The notes below the pieces were generated by a model, which saw only the letters and a program-made list of their open reading frames with translations, ran no database searches and was not told the origin of the DNA. From the NCBI GenBank assembly GCA_009823505.1, contig VZQC01011003.1:2718315-2782314 (forward strand): 64,000 nt of DNA, in the 5' to 3' direction. The stretch's first letter is position 1, and each line of letters opens with the position of its first letter. A program made the translations under genes and the position numbers. Origin of the DNA: Rhizomys pruinosus (Eukaryota; Chordata; Mammalia; Rodentia; Spalacidae). Positions 31,991 to 43,280 of this stretch are shown here, piece by piece.

Positions 31991-32464
31991 CTGGCAAAAA
32001 TATATTTAAAGCTTGTAGTGACAGTATTATATAAGACCTCAAGGCTAATTAAATATATATAAATATATATGTATATATTTGTGACACCTTGTAGCTTCTG
32101 TTTATTGGACATTAAATCTGTCTTGATCATGTTTTGTGGTTAAGTATCACACAATTTTTATATCTACAAGGGTTTTGGAGATCACCAGTCCAACCCATAT
32201 GTCCTGAATGATTGCTTTGTGCTAGAATTGGGAATAGACATGATTTAAACTGTGCTCTCATCTCACTGATGGAGATTAAGTTAGAAAACAAGTACATAAA
32301 TCTGTACTGCAATTTGTGAGCAATAAGAATGCAAATCTCACATCTTATTACCAGCAGGCATTAATTTTTATCAAACTTTTAAACTTTCTGTAACCTAGGA
32401 ATTTTATTTACACGGATAGATTTTATTCATGTGGCTTCATTATTTGTATGTATCAGAAAACTTT

Positions 32465-32855
32465 TTTTGCTACTACATATGTGCGTGAGGTGCAGGTGTG
32501 CATGTGTTTGCATGTGCACATTGCTGTGGTGCGGGTGCATGTGTGTTTGCATGTGCACATGTATGTCCTTGGGTAGAAAGGCCTGAGGTTTGTGTGGGTT
32601 GTCTTCCCCAATCCCTCTCTACCTTAATATGTTGAGACAGTGTCTCTTAGTTGAACCTAGAGTTCACTGAATCTGAGTGGTCTGGCTAGCCAGCTTGGTC
32701 TGAGGAGGATTCCCTATCTCAATTTCCCAAATGCTGGGATTACAGGTAGGCCACCATATCTTCCAAGCCTTTATGTGTATTCTAGGGCTATGAACTCAGA
32801 TCCTCACTCTTGGGTGGCAAGTGCTTACCAGCTGAGCCATCTCCCAGTCCCAAAG
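32465..32855 (-). mobile_element. B4 SINE
   Basis: GTGTGCATGTGTTTGCATG-rich end, AGACAGTGTCTCTTAGTTGA, and AGCTGAGCCATCTCCCAGTC. The duplicate is at about 36225-36610. Confidence 0.75.
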
Positions 32856-33700
32856 AACTGGATTTAAAGTTTGAAAACCAATCTAAACAAACAAAAGCCC
32901 AATAATAACTTAAGCACTCAAAGGTTATTTTTTTTTTCATTTTACTTTATGTGGTGTGCATGTGTATTTGCACTTGCCAAGGCACATGTCAATATCTTAG
33001 ACACGGTTGCTCCATTGCAGGATATTCTTTAAATAGAGCAGAGTGAGAGGTAGTTTAAATGTTAAATTTGCATTTAGAAAGTCTTAGTATTTAGGTAAAG
33101 CCTTAACTGCATTGTGGACCACCTAAAGGCAGGCACTGTGACATTTATCTGTAAAGATGCAGTATCTAACACTGACACAAAGACCTCCATTCAGGTTAGA
33201 TTAAATTGGTAGCTTTCATGACTTCTCTACTGTCCTTTAAGAGTGTAATTTTGAACAAATCCTTAATCATTAAACAAACAAAAAAAAATCAGAAAGTAAC
33301 CATTGTCACAGTAACCCAACATTTTTTTTTTTTTTCCTGTGCCATTTCATTGTCAACTCTGAAGCTCTGGGTATGGGCTGCCTTGGGATCAGCTTGCTCT
33401 GGGATGGATCCTTGTTCTTTGGTGTACCCTGCTCTTGCTTCATTCTCTACATGAAGTAGCTCACTCTTTAAAGAAGGCAGTTCAGTTAGCTAGTGGTAAC
33501 TAAGGTTATAAACTGAGATTCCTGATGGCCAGTTCCTGTTTATGTTGTTACCAACTGTTTATTTTATGCCTCTTTTCTCTCCTACCTGTTCATCCTCCTT
33601 TTTTCCCTTCTTCCCTGCCACTTTTCCCCTTAACTAGACAAAAATGTGTAACAAACATATTAAAAATAGTTTCTTATAGACTGGTCCATAAAAAAAAAGT
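32856..33700. other. Tbc1d12 intron 1, unique
   Basis: No exon or repeat is recognised. Identical for most of its length to about 36610-37480. Confidence 0.45.
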
Positions 33701-33704
33701 TTCA

Positions 33705-33805
33705 TGCTGGTTCATGGCAGCACTTGGGAAACTGATGCAGAAGGATTGCTCTGAATTGGAGGCCAGCTTGGATACAGAGTGAGACCTTGCCTCAGAAAAA
33801 CAGAA
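33705..33805 (+). mobile_element. Old B1-like SINE
   Basis: GGCAGCACTTGGGAAACTGA and AGACCTTGCCTCAG. Confidence 0.6.
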
Positions 33806-33808
33806 CAC

Positions 33809-34004
33809 GGGACTGGAGAGATGGCCTAGCGGTTAAGAGCACCGACGCTCTTGCAGAGGACCCGGGTTCAATCCCCAGCACCCACATGGCGGCTAAGAAC
33901 CGTCTGTAACTCCAATTCCAGGAGAACTCCAGTTCCAGGGGAATCCGAGACCTTCTTCTGACCTCCGCGGCATTGCACGACACGGGTGCACAGACCTGCA
34001 TGCA
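33809..34004 (+). mobile_element. B2 SINE (17-nt duplication type), cut by the contig end
   Basis: Stops at GACCTGCATGCA before N34005. The complete version is in copy 2. Confidence 0.95.
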
Positions 34005-34005
34005 N
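34005..34005. other. Single N at the junction of the two repeat copies
   Basis: One ambiguous base separates the end of copy 1 from the start of copy 2. It looks like a minimal join between contigs rather than a base-call ambiguity. Confidence 0.85.
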
Positions 34006-37000
34006 CTGTCTTATTTTGCTCTCACAAATCAACTGCGTTCAGTGACTTTCCCCTAAGCGGACAGTCCCGCCCTTCCTTCTGCTAGGAACTGTCATCCCGA
34101 GTGCACCAACCAGGTTCCTGCCTCCAGACTGCAGATCCCAGATCGGCCTCTCGGGTCTCTCTAGCTGCCATCTCTATGGTTCGGGGACGCTCCGGTCGCG
34201 GCTTGCCCAGTCCTGCTCTCGCGCCTGCGCGAGCCCAGCGCGTGCCCTCCCTCTGGCAACTGTCCAGCCGGCGGGTGGGAGGGGTGGGTCTGGGAGCGTT
34301 GCGGCGGTGGCCGCGGCCCCTGAGCGCAGGGCGGTTCTGTGACCAAGCCTGCGCGGGGTAGTCCTCCGCCTCCTCGGGCGGCGGCCACCGGCCCGCAGAT
34401 GATGGGTCCGGAGGAGGTCGGAGGCTGCTCGGGAGGAACCAAGTTGCTCCCGGTCCCGGCGCCGGAGCGCGGGGGTCAGGACAGGAAGATGATCGCGACC
34501 ACAGGCGGCTTCGGCGGAGGAGCTGTTGCCGCGGAGCTCCCGGAGGAGGCTGGGGAGAGAGTAGAGACGCCCCCGCGCAGTCTCCAGCGCTTCCTCGCGG
34601 CGGCGGGCGGACAGCTGGAACCCGGGCTCTGTTCCTGCCCCCATCTCGCTGGCCCGGTCGGCGCCCCTCGGTCCCCGGCAGCCTGGAGCTCCGACTCCTG
34701 CTTGCCAGACTGGGGCCGTGGGCGCGGCGGCGCGGGGGCGGTGAGGGTCCGGGCGACGTGCCGGCCGGGCATGACCAACGGGGACTCGGGCTTTCTGCCG
34801 GGCCGGGACTGTGACGACCGGGAGGCGGCGCGCGGGCTTGCTGGCGCCGGGGACCCGAAGACGAGCGGCTGCCGCCCCGTCGTCTACCTTCGCCGGGAAG
34901 GGCCTGCTGACGAAGGCGTGGACGGCGCGGGCAGCCCGGAGGACTGGGCCGCGCCGCTCGAGGACCCGCTGCGGAGCTGCTGCCTGGCAGCCGCGAACCC
35001 AGAGAGCACCGGCAGCGGCTCGGCGGGCAGCGAGGACGCCGGGGTCGGAGGAGGCGCGCCGCCCCCCGCCACCTCGGCCCCCCCTTGGCCGAGAGGACTC
35101 GTGCTGACTCGGAGTGCAAGCCCACGGTTTCACGGACGTCCACTTGAAACTCTCGGAAACCGTTCGAGGTGAGCACCGCCAGAAGCGCCGGCGACCCCCT
35201 GCCCCCGCGGGCCAGCAGGTGTCCTTGTCCGCTGCGGAGCCGGGACCGGCGGGATCACGAGCCCGGGCTACGGACTGGCGGCTTCGCGGACTTCTTCACA
35301 GAGGGGGGGAGCTGCGGGCGCGGGGCTCGCGGGCGGGCCGGGCCGGGCCGGAGCTGGCGGACAGCGGCCACGCGCTTGTGGACTTAGCTCTGATTTGTGG
35401 CTGGGGAAGAGGAACTGGGTCGGCCTGGGGTTTCTGTAGAAGTTGCGAACTCTGCGAGGAGCCGACCTTCCTGTTGCTCTGTCAGCTGGAGGCGTCCACG
35501 CGGTTCACACCTGGTTTCTGGGCTCCCAGGTCTGACCAGACACCAAGTGCCCTATCTTCCGTTGTCTCTCCTCAATAGCAAATGACCACCGCTCTAGTTT
35601 TAAATTGTATGACGGATGGTTGTTAGCTGCCATGTGAGTACTGGGAATCGAACTGGTCCTTACTGAAGAGCATCAGTGCTCTTAACCACTGAGCTAACTC
35701 TCCACTCCCTGCTCAGCTTCTTGAATGCTGGTATTACAGGATGTAATCCAGCCTACTGGCAAAAATATATTTAAAGCTTGTAGTGACAGTATTATTAAGA
35801 CCTCAAGGCTAATTAATTATATATAACTATTACATGTACTATATTTGTGACACTTGTAGCTTCTGTTTATTGGACTAAATCTGTTTGATCATGTTTGTGG
35901 TAAGTATCACCACATTTTTAAATCTACAAGGGTTTTGGAGATCACCAGTCCAACCCATATGTCCTGAATGATTGCTTTGTGCTAGAATTGGGAATAGACA
36001 TGATTTAAACTGTGCTCTCATCTCACTGATGGAGATTAAGTTAGAAAACAAGTACATAAATCTGTACTGCAATTTGTGAGCAATAAGAATGCAAATCTCA
36101 CATCTTATTACCAGCAGGCATTAATTTTTATCAAACTTTTAAACTTTCTGTAACCTAGGAATTTTATTTACACGGATAGATTTTATTCATGTGGCTTCAT
36201 TATTTGTATGTATCAGAAAACTTTTTTTGCTACTACATATGTGCGTGAGGTGCAGGTGTGCATTGTGTTTGCATGGCACATTGCGGGTGCGGGTGCATGT
36301 GTGTTTGCATGTGACATGTATGTCCTTGGGTAGAAAGGCCTGAGGTTTGTGTGGGTTGTCTTCCCCAATCCCTCTCACTCTAATATGATTTGAGACAGTG
36401 TCTCTTTAGTTGAAACTCTAGAGTTCATGACTTGAGGTCTGGCCTAGCCAGCTTTGGTGAGGAGGTATTCCCTATCTCATTTCCAAAATGCTGGGATTAA
36501 AGGTGGGGCACCATAATCTTCCAAGCCTTTATGTGTATTTCTAGGGGCTTGAACTCAGATCCTCACTCTTGGGTGGCAGTGTCTTACCAGCTGCCATCTT
36601 CCAGTCCAAAGAACTGTGAATTTTAAAGTTGAAAAACCCAATCTAAACAAACAAAAGCCCAATAATAACTTAAGCACTCAAAAGGTTATATTTTTTTCTT
36701 TTCATTTTACTTTATGTGGTGTGCATGTGTATTTGCACTTACCAAGGCACATGTCAATATCTTAGACACGGTTGCTCCATTGCAGGATATTCTTTAAATA
36801 GAGCAGAGTGAGAGGTAGTTTAAATGTTAAATTTGCATTTAGAAAGTCTTAGTATTTAGGTAAAGCCTTAACTGCATTGTGGACCACCTAAAGGCAGGCA
36901 CTGTGACATTTATCTGTAAAGATGCAGTATCTAACACTGACACAAAGACCTCCATTCAGGTTAGATTAAATTGGTAGCTTTCATGACTTCTCTACTGTCC

Positions 37001-37778
37001 TTTAAGAGTGTAATTTTGAACAAATCCTTAATCATTTTAAACAAACAAAAAAAATCAGAAAGTAACCATTGTCACAGTAACCAAACATTTTTTTTTTTTT
37101 TTTTTTCCTGCCCATTTCATGTCAACTCTGAAAGCTCTGGGTATGGGCTCCTTGGGATCAGCTTGCTCTGCGGGATGGATCCTTGTTCTTTGGTGTACCC
37201 TGCTCTTGCTTCATTCTCTACATGAAGTAGCTCACTCTTTAAAGAAGGCAGTTCAGTTAGCTAGTGGTAACTAAGGTTATAAACTGAGATTCCTGATGGC
37301 CAGTTCCTGTTTATGTTGTTACCAACTGTTTATTTTATGCCTCTTTTCTCTCTACTGTTCACCTCCTTTTTTTCCCTTCTTCCCTTGCCACTTTCCCCTT
37401 AACTAGACAAAAATGTGTAACAAACATATTAAAAAAGTTTTCTTATAGACTGGTCCAATAAAAAAAAAGTTTCATGCTGGTTCATGGCAGCACTTGGGAA
37501 ACTTGATGCAGAAGGATTGCTACTGAATGGACCTCAGTTGGATACAGAGTGAGACCCTTGCTATTCAGAAAAACAGAACACGGGACTGAGAGAGTGGCCT
37601 AGCGGTTAGAGCCCGGCCGCTCTTACAGAGACACCGTTTCAATCCCCGCACCCACATGGCGGCTAGACGTCTTTGTAACTCCAATTCAGGGAGAACTCCA
37701 GTTCCAGGGGAATACTGAGACTTCTTCTGAACCTCCGCGGCTTGCACGACGCGGGTGGGTTGTACAGACCTGCATGCA
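34006..37778. repeat. Direct repeat unit, copy 2 (3.77 kb)
   Basis: Copy 2 starts immediately after N34005 at the base matching 30228. It has indel-rich patches (about 34550-34590, 35040-35330, 35590-35910, 36260-36630, 37080-37150, 37340-37780) separated by long identical stretches. It continues seamlessly into unique sequence, with the complete B2 tail and 3' target repeat missing from copy 1. Confidence 0.95.
34399..35172 (+). pseudogene. Tbc1d12: Second, damaged copy of Tbc1d12 exon 1 (probable assembly duplicate)
   Basis: The sequence repeats 30621 onward almost base for base for long stretches, but has clustered small insertions and deletions. Examples are the acidic [12 protein letters not shown] segment altered near 34552-34590 and many indels from 35040 on. 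The frame shifts and stops at about 35170 (TGA in CGAGGTGAGC), and the true donor found at 31529 in copy 1 is not preserved (TTCACAGAGGGG near 35296). No substitutions typical of neutral divergence were noticed; differences are almost all indels. Together with the single N at 34005 this suggests an unmerged contig end with uncorrected read errors rather than a paralogue. Confidence 0.8.
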
Positions 37779-37832
37779 GGACAGTTACATTATACACATC
37801 ACAAGATAAATAATAATAATAAAAAAAATGAA
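37583..37832 (+). mobile_element. Same B2 in copy 2, indel-rich
   Basis: Continues to the A-rich tail, with AACAGAACA flanks on both sides. Small indels throughout. Confidence 0.9.
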
Positions 37833-37839
37833 AAAAAAA

Positions 37840-38505
37840 ACAGAACAAAAATAGTTTCATCTTTGTTTTAAGCAAAGATGGGAACCTCGTATGGCAATTT
37901 ATGTACTACTACAAAGTGTTATATTCAGTTAGGACTTCAATGCCTGGGTAGCAACCATTTAAAAAGATGGAGAAATTTGTTTAGATAGACTGCTGACTCT
38001 GAAGGGCATCAATGGTTGCCTCTTGTGTTTCTTTCCTTCTGTATGAGGTAAGAGCTAGTTCAGTCCCTGTTGGGAGCTTGCTTTAGCTCTGCCTTGCCAC
38101 CTCTCTGCTTGGGGTAAGTTTGCTGTGGGAGCCCTAGAAGTTACCATCCCTCAGATTATTGACACTTTCCTATTGTATAAACTATTGAAATGTTATACCT
38201 TACATCCATCAGTTCAACAGTGAGGAGTAAAAACCTTTTTAATTTTATTTCATTTTTTATTAAGTTTGAGATAAGGATCTCAAGATGCCTTGGAACTTCC
38301 TATGTATGTAGCTGAGGTTGACCTTGAACTCCTACTTCTTTTACTTCTACCTCCCAAATTACTGAGATTATATAGACCTAAGCCACAATGCCCATGTCAA
38401 AGGAGTGAAAGCTTTTTTAAACTTGTGCTTTCGACTAGGCTTAAAGATCTCGAGGATCTGCCCTCACCCCCACTTTCTTCATTTTCTCTTCCTAAAATAA
38501 AGTAA
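37840..38505. other. Intron 1, unique with weak old SINE traces
   Basis: A B1-like scrap at about 38265-38400 (GATAAGGATCTCAAGATGCC). Otherwise unrecognised. Confidence 0.4.
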
Positions 38506-38508
38506 CTT

Positions 38509-38670
38509 GCTGGGTGTGGTAGCACACCACTTTATCCCCCAGGCTCCTTGGAGGCAGAGGCAGGTGGACTCTGTGTGTTCACGGACAGCCTGCTATACAG
38601 AGCAAGCTCCAGGCCAGCTGGACACTAAAAGGAGACCCGTGTCGTCAAAAGACAAAAAAAAAAAAAAAAA
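38509..38670 (+). mobile_element. B1 SINE, indel-rich
   Basis: GCTGGGTGTGGTAGCACACC to a long A tail; AAAGTAACT recurs on both sides. Confidence 0.88.
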
Positions 38671-38999
38671 AAGTAACTCTAAACTATTTTTGTGGGTCTT
38701 TCCAACAAATTATTTTCTTGTTTTCAAACTCAATGGCTTAATTTTGCACCACAGTAGTAGACCTCAAATATTTACTGACTAAATATTATAAATTTGAACT
38801 GAGTTAAAGGGGATTCTTAAAAATATAAGTTGTTTTCGTCTTTCAAATGAGAAGGTTGCCAGAGATAGAACTATCCCCTTCAATTCTAAATTCTACCTTG
38901 AATTTTTTTTAAAGTAAAGCCTACCTCAGAGAAATCATGTTAAACATCAGTTATCCATGTTTGGTTTTTCATGTTTAGACAGTGTACACCAACAAATCC

Positions 39000-39115
39000 T
39001 AGACTATTTTTTTGGACAGGGTCTAGTTATATAGCCTAGGTTGGCCTCAAACTCCAGATCTTCCCAAATGCTGGGATTAGAGGCATTTGCTATCACATGC
39101 ACTATAGATCTATTA
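39000..39115 (-). mobile_element. Old B1 SINE
   Basis: ACAGGGTCTAGTTATATAGC and AATGCTGGGATTAGAGGCAT. Confidence 0.7.
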
Positions 39116-39204
39116 TACCATAATGTCTTTGGGGAATATGTATGTGTTGGAAAAACAGCACTGCATGAGAGAATATAAGACTTTAACTTCTACCTTATAA
39201 GTAA

Positions 39205-39361
39205 TTTTTTTCTTTTTTTTTTTTTTTTGTTTGTTTGTTTGTTTGTTTGTTTTGTGGTAGTGTCTCACTATGTGGCCCTGACTGGCCCGGAACTCAGGAA
39301 CTCAGAAATCCACCTGCCTCTGCTTCTGCCTTTATCAAAGACATGTGCTCCCACCCCTGGC
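39205..39361 (-). mobile_element. Old B1 SINE with (GTTT)n tail
   Basis: GTGTCTCACTATGTGGCCCT to GCTCCCACCCCTGGCC. Confidence 0.8.
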
Positions 39362-39373
39362 CATAAGTAGCTT

Positions 39374-39540
39374 CTTTTTTTTGGGTGGGGGTGTTCTTTT
39401 CGAACTTGGTTTCTGCCCTGTGTAGCCCCAGCTGGCCTGGAACTCACTCTGTAGACCAGGGCTGGCCTTGAACTGCACGAGATCCATCTGCCTCTGCCTC
39501 CAAGTGCTAGATTAAAGGCATGGTACCACACATGCCCGGC
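39374..39540 (-). mobile_element. B1 SINE, indel-rich
   Basis: CCCAGCTGGCCTGGAACTCA to ACACATGCCCGGC, flanked by CATAAGTAGCTTCT-like repeats. Confidence 0.88.
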
Positions 39541-39552
39541 CATAAAGTAGCT

Positions 39553-39713
39553 TTTTTTTTTTTTTTTTTTGGTCTTTTCGAGACAGGGTCTCCCTGTAGC
39601 CCCAGCTGGCCTGGAACTTACTCTGTAGACCAGGCTGGCCTTGAACTCACAAAGATCTGCCTCCCTCTGTCTCCTGAGTGCTGAGATTAAAGGCCTGCGC
39701 CACCACGCCTGGC
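39553..39713 (-). mobile_element. B1 SINE
   Basis: Clean copy, followed by ATAAGTAGCTTCTTAAAGG. Confidence 0.94.
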
Positions 39714-39887
39714 ATAAGTAGCTTCTTAAAGGTTGCAAGTGTTCCCCATTTGTGAACTAAGTGCAACATTTTGAATACTACAAAATAAACTTAAAAGCAC
39801 ATTTAAAAATTAGACTTTTGAACCCACGACCTCTACCTAATCAAATTGGCAGGTAAATTTGCATTTTTATAGGAAGTTGCCTGGGCC

Positions 39888-40085
39888 CCTGTGAGATGGC
39901 TTGGCAGGTAAAGAAGCTTGCCACCAAGCCTGACACTTGAGTTTAGTTCTCCACGTGGTGGAAGGAGAGAACCAACTCCCACAAGTTGTCCTCTAACTTC
40001 CACAAACAAGTGTGAGAGGCACATGCATTGCCTGGCGTGTGGGATGTGACACAGTCTCACACATACAAGTACATTAATTAATTAA
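39888..40085 (+). mobile_element. B3 SINE
   Basis: GATGGCTTGGCAGGTAAAGA, GTGGTGGAAGGAGAGAACC and CAAGTTGTCCTCTAACTTCC. Confidence 0.88.
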
Positions 40086-40488
40086 TGTAAAACGTTGCCC
40101 CAGTTAGCTAGATTTTATGGTCTTCAATCTTAGGTGGCATCTTCAAACATAAGGATGGTATATAGTGATTTAGAGTGCAACTTCTAAAGTTAGGCTGCCT
40201 GAGTTTCTATTAGCTCACTGGCTATGAAGTTTCTAGACCTCTCTGGATGTTATGCAATCTATTCAGAAAATGGGGATAATAATAGCATTTGCCTTATGAG
40301 ACTGGAGGTAAATGGAATAATCTAAGTGCTTTGTTTTGTGGCATGAATTGAATCACAGTGATGATTCAAGTGGTGTCAACTGTAGAAAGACTATTATAAT
40401 TTCTCCCCCAGTCCCCCACTGGAAGGCACTGAGAAGAAATTTTGTGTATCATCTGAAGAAACATTACACAATTTGTGTAGCAAGATTT

Positions 40489-40785
40489 TTTTTTTTTTTC
40501 GGAAAATTTAACCCAGATTTTGCAGGAATCCTTGACTGGGACGAGAGCAACATGTGAGCTTCTTGCAGTCTTTTTTTTTTTTTTTTATGTGTATGAATGT
40601 ACTGTCTGCATGTAGATTTGTGTACCCGTGTTGTGCAGTGCTGCGGAAGTCAGAAGAGGGTGTCAGATTCCCCTGGAACTGGAGTTATAGATGGTTCTCA
40701 GCCATCATTCGGGTGCTGGAGATCAAACGCGGGTTCTCTGCAAGAGCAGTCGGCGTTCTTAACTGCTAGGCCATCTCTCCAGCCC
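40489..40785 (-). mobile_element. B2 with a 71-bp transduced 3' segment
   Basis: Read on the minus strand this is a B2 body, an A16 tail, 71 bp of non-SINE sequence (40500-40570), then a second A tail. The whole is bounded by a perfect 14-bp target-site duplication GTGTAGCAAGATTT (40475-40488 and 40786-40799). The single pair of target repeats shows that the extra 71 bp arrived with the B2. Confidence 0.85.
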
Positions 40786-40799
40786 GTGTAGCAAGATTT

Positions 40800-41240
40800 A
40801 AACACTCAATTTGTACATGTACTTGAATGGGTGTTAAACTGGATTCTTGTGAAATTTCTGTAAGTTTTGAAGCTTTGACTAAAAAGCAAGTATAAGAAGA
40901 AACTGAAAGGAAGGTATATTGAGAAAGATATATGTGTACCTTTTTTATTTTGTTTTAAGGACTTCTGTAGACAGGTGATGCCAAATTTTTGGCTTGACTT
41001 CATGAGATGTTGAATTTGGCTTATTTACATGTTTCCTATGTTATGATGGAAAGATTTTGGGAAAGAGCAGAAACACTTGAAAATTTTGAGACAGTACATC
41101 TGTTATTCATTTCTAACAGTACTCAGAAAAGGAAAGCAAATTATTTTTTGAGGCTGCTTATTTCTCCCTAAGAACTTCAGAAACTGTTAAGAGTTGTTCT
41201 CAGATAGTGCTGGTAGAGATACTACAGTGATTCTTTTGTC
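40800..41240. other. Intron 1, unrecognised
   Basis: AT-rich, no repeat or exon identified. Confidence 0.4.
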
Positions 41241-41249
41241 CTTTTTTAT

Positions 41250-41257
41250 TTGTGTGT

Positions 41258-41299
<42 letters not shown>

Positions 41300-41312
41300 G
41301 TGTGTGTGTGCA
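41250..41312. repeat. (GT)n microsatellite
   Basis: Mostly TG units with rare interruptions, extending from the B4 end. Confidence 0.97.
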
Positions 41313-41760
41313 GTTTACTTACCCATGCATGGGTATGTGGAGGCCAGGGGTTGACATCAGTTATCACTCTTCACCTTATTTTTTTGAGGCAGGGTCTCTC
41401 ACTAGCCTGGAGCTCACTGTTTTAGATAGACCACCTGTTCAGTGAACTCTGGGATCCACCCATGTTCAGTCCTTAAGCCACAGCATTGCATTTACAGGTG
41501 TATGCCTTTACTCCCAGCATTTTTTTTAAGTCTTTTTGAGACAGGGTCTACCTTTAGCCCTAGCTGGCCTCTGTAGATTAGGCTGGCCTTGAACTCACAG
41601 AGATCTGCCCATTTCTGCCTCCCTAGTGCTGGGATTAAAGGCGTGCGCCACCACACCAGGCAACTCCCAGCTTTTATGTGGGTTTGGGTATCTGAACTCA
41701 GGTCCTCATGCTTGGGCAGCGAGCACTTTGTGAACTGAACTATCTCCCCAGATTCTGTGT
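41313..41760 (-). mobile_element. B4 SINE split by a B1
   Basis: GGAGGCCAGGGGTTGACATC ... TACTCCCAGC, then B1 (41521-41662), then ACTCCCAGC ... TATCTCCCCAGATT. Confidence 0.82.
41521..41662 (-). mobile_element. B1 SINE nested in the B4
   Basis: ACTCCCAGC is repeated on both sides. Confidence 0.92.
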
Positions 41761-41805
41761 GATTATTTATTTAGTTACTTATTCACTTATGTGTTTATTT
41801 GTGTT

Positions 41806-41955
41806 GGTATTTTTTTTTTGAGACAGGGTCTCCCTTTAGGCCCAGCTGGCCTGGAACTCACTATGTAGACCAGTCTGGCATTGAACTCACAGAGATCCAC
41901 CAGCCTCTGCCTCCCGAGTGCTGGGATTAAAAGGTGTGCCTCACTACACCCAGAC
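41806..41955 (-). mobile_element. B1 SINE
   Basis: TTGAGACAGGGTCTCCCTTT to CTCACTACACCCAG. Confidence 0.93.
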
Positions 41956-42176
41956 TTTATTTACTATTTTTTATTTTATGTGTATGCTTGTATTTCGTGC
42001 ATGTAAGTAAGTGTACCTCTGTCATGCAAGAGTCCCAGAGGTCAGATGAGGGCATTGGATCCCCTGGAACTGGAGTTATTGATGGTTGTTAGCTGCCATG
42101 TGGGTGCTGGGATTTGATCCCAGGTCTTCAAGAACAGTCAGTGGTCTAAATCATGTCATATCTCTAGCCTCTCCTG
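41956..42176 (-). mobile_element. B2 SINE, diverged
   Basis: TTATGTGTATGCTTGTATTT to TATCTCTAGCCTC. Confidence 0.88.
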
Positions 42177-42302
42177 TATGGTTCTTAAACTTTAGTTTTT
42201 AAAATTACTTCAAAGGAAGGAGTGTTATCAAGAGTTCATATTTGCTTGTTGTTTTGTTTCTAAGTGAAGATTTTTGGGTTTAGTAGACTCTAGATGGAAT
42301 TG

Positions 42303-42473
42303 GGGGCTGGAGAGATGGCCTAGCGGTTAAGAGCGCCGATTCCAATTCCAGCAGAACTCCAGTTCCAGGGGAATCCAACCCCCTCTTCTGACCTCCTAGG
42401 CATTGCACGACATGGGTACACAAACCTACATGCAGACAGTACATCCATACACATACAGAAAAAAAAAAAAAAG
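42303..42473 (+). mobile_element. B2 SINE with internal deletion
   Basis: The sequence jumps from AGCGGTTAAGAGCGCCGA directly to TTCCAATTCCAGCAGAACTC. The B box is lost, so internal pol III promotion is unlikely. Confidence 0.93.
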
Positions 42474-42508
42474 AATATAGATAGAATCTACCAAGATCCT
42501 GTATTTTT

Positions 42509-42740
42509 TTAAAGACTTTTTAAAATTTTTTATTTATTTTTTATGCGTATGAATGTCTGCATGTAGATTTGTGCATCTGTGTTGTGCAATGCTGTGGAGG
42601 TCAGGAGAGGGTGTCGGATTCCCCTGGAATCCGAGTTAAAGACGGTTCTCAGCTGCCACGTGGGTGCTGGGGATCGAACCAAGGTCCTCTGCAAGAGCAG
42701 TTGTCGCTCTTAACCTCTAGGCCATCTCTCCAGCCCGTAG
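42509..42740 (-). mobile_element. B2 SINE
   Basis: Target repeat GATCCTGTATTTTT (42495-42508 and 42741-42754). Confidence 0.95.
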
Positions 42741-43040
42741 GATCCTGTATTTTTAACAAGTCCTTTCCTGTTCTCCCACCCCCATGCTGATGAAGGGGGT
42801 TCCTGGACAGAAGTCGCTGTCATGCCAAATGCTGGCCTAATTGATTGATAGTCTTTCTTGGTGTAACTGAAAGAAGATACAGCACATACAGATTTACAGC
42901 TCATGTTACTTTATGGATTTACAATTTGGTCAAATTTGGATACTATGTCATTTGAGAATTATAAACAGAAATAATAGAGAATAGATGAATACACCCAAAA
43001 TATAACAGTATTTCACTAGCCTTTACAAAGTTGAGAATTT

Positions 43041-43265
43041 GGGGCTGGAGAGACGGCCTAGCGGTTAAGAGTGCCGACTACTCTTGCAGAGGACCTGGGG
43101 TTCGAGCCCCAGCACCCACACGGTGGCTGAGAACTGTCTTTAACTCAGATTCCAGGGGAACCCGACACCCTTTTCTGACCTCCTCAGCATTGCACGACAC
43201 GGGTGCACAAACCTACATGCAGACAGTACATATCATACACATAAAAAAAAAAATTAAAAAAAGAA
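43041..43265 (+). mobile_element. B2 SINE
   Basis: Target repeat CAAAGTTGAGAATTT (43026-43040 and 43266-43280). Confidence 0.96.
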
Positions 43266-43280
43266 ACAAAGTTGAGAATT

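Larger units (their letters stand above)
30228..34004. repeat. Direct repeat unit, copy 1 (3.78 kb)
   Basis: This segment, starting CTGTCTTATTTTGCTCTCAC and ending in a B2 at CCTGCATGCA, is repeated directly at 34006-37778. Copy 1 has an intact Tbc1d12 exon 1 and splice donor. It ends abruptly inside a B2 element at a single N. Confidence 0.95.
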
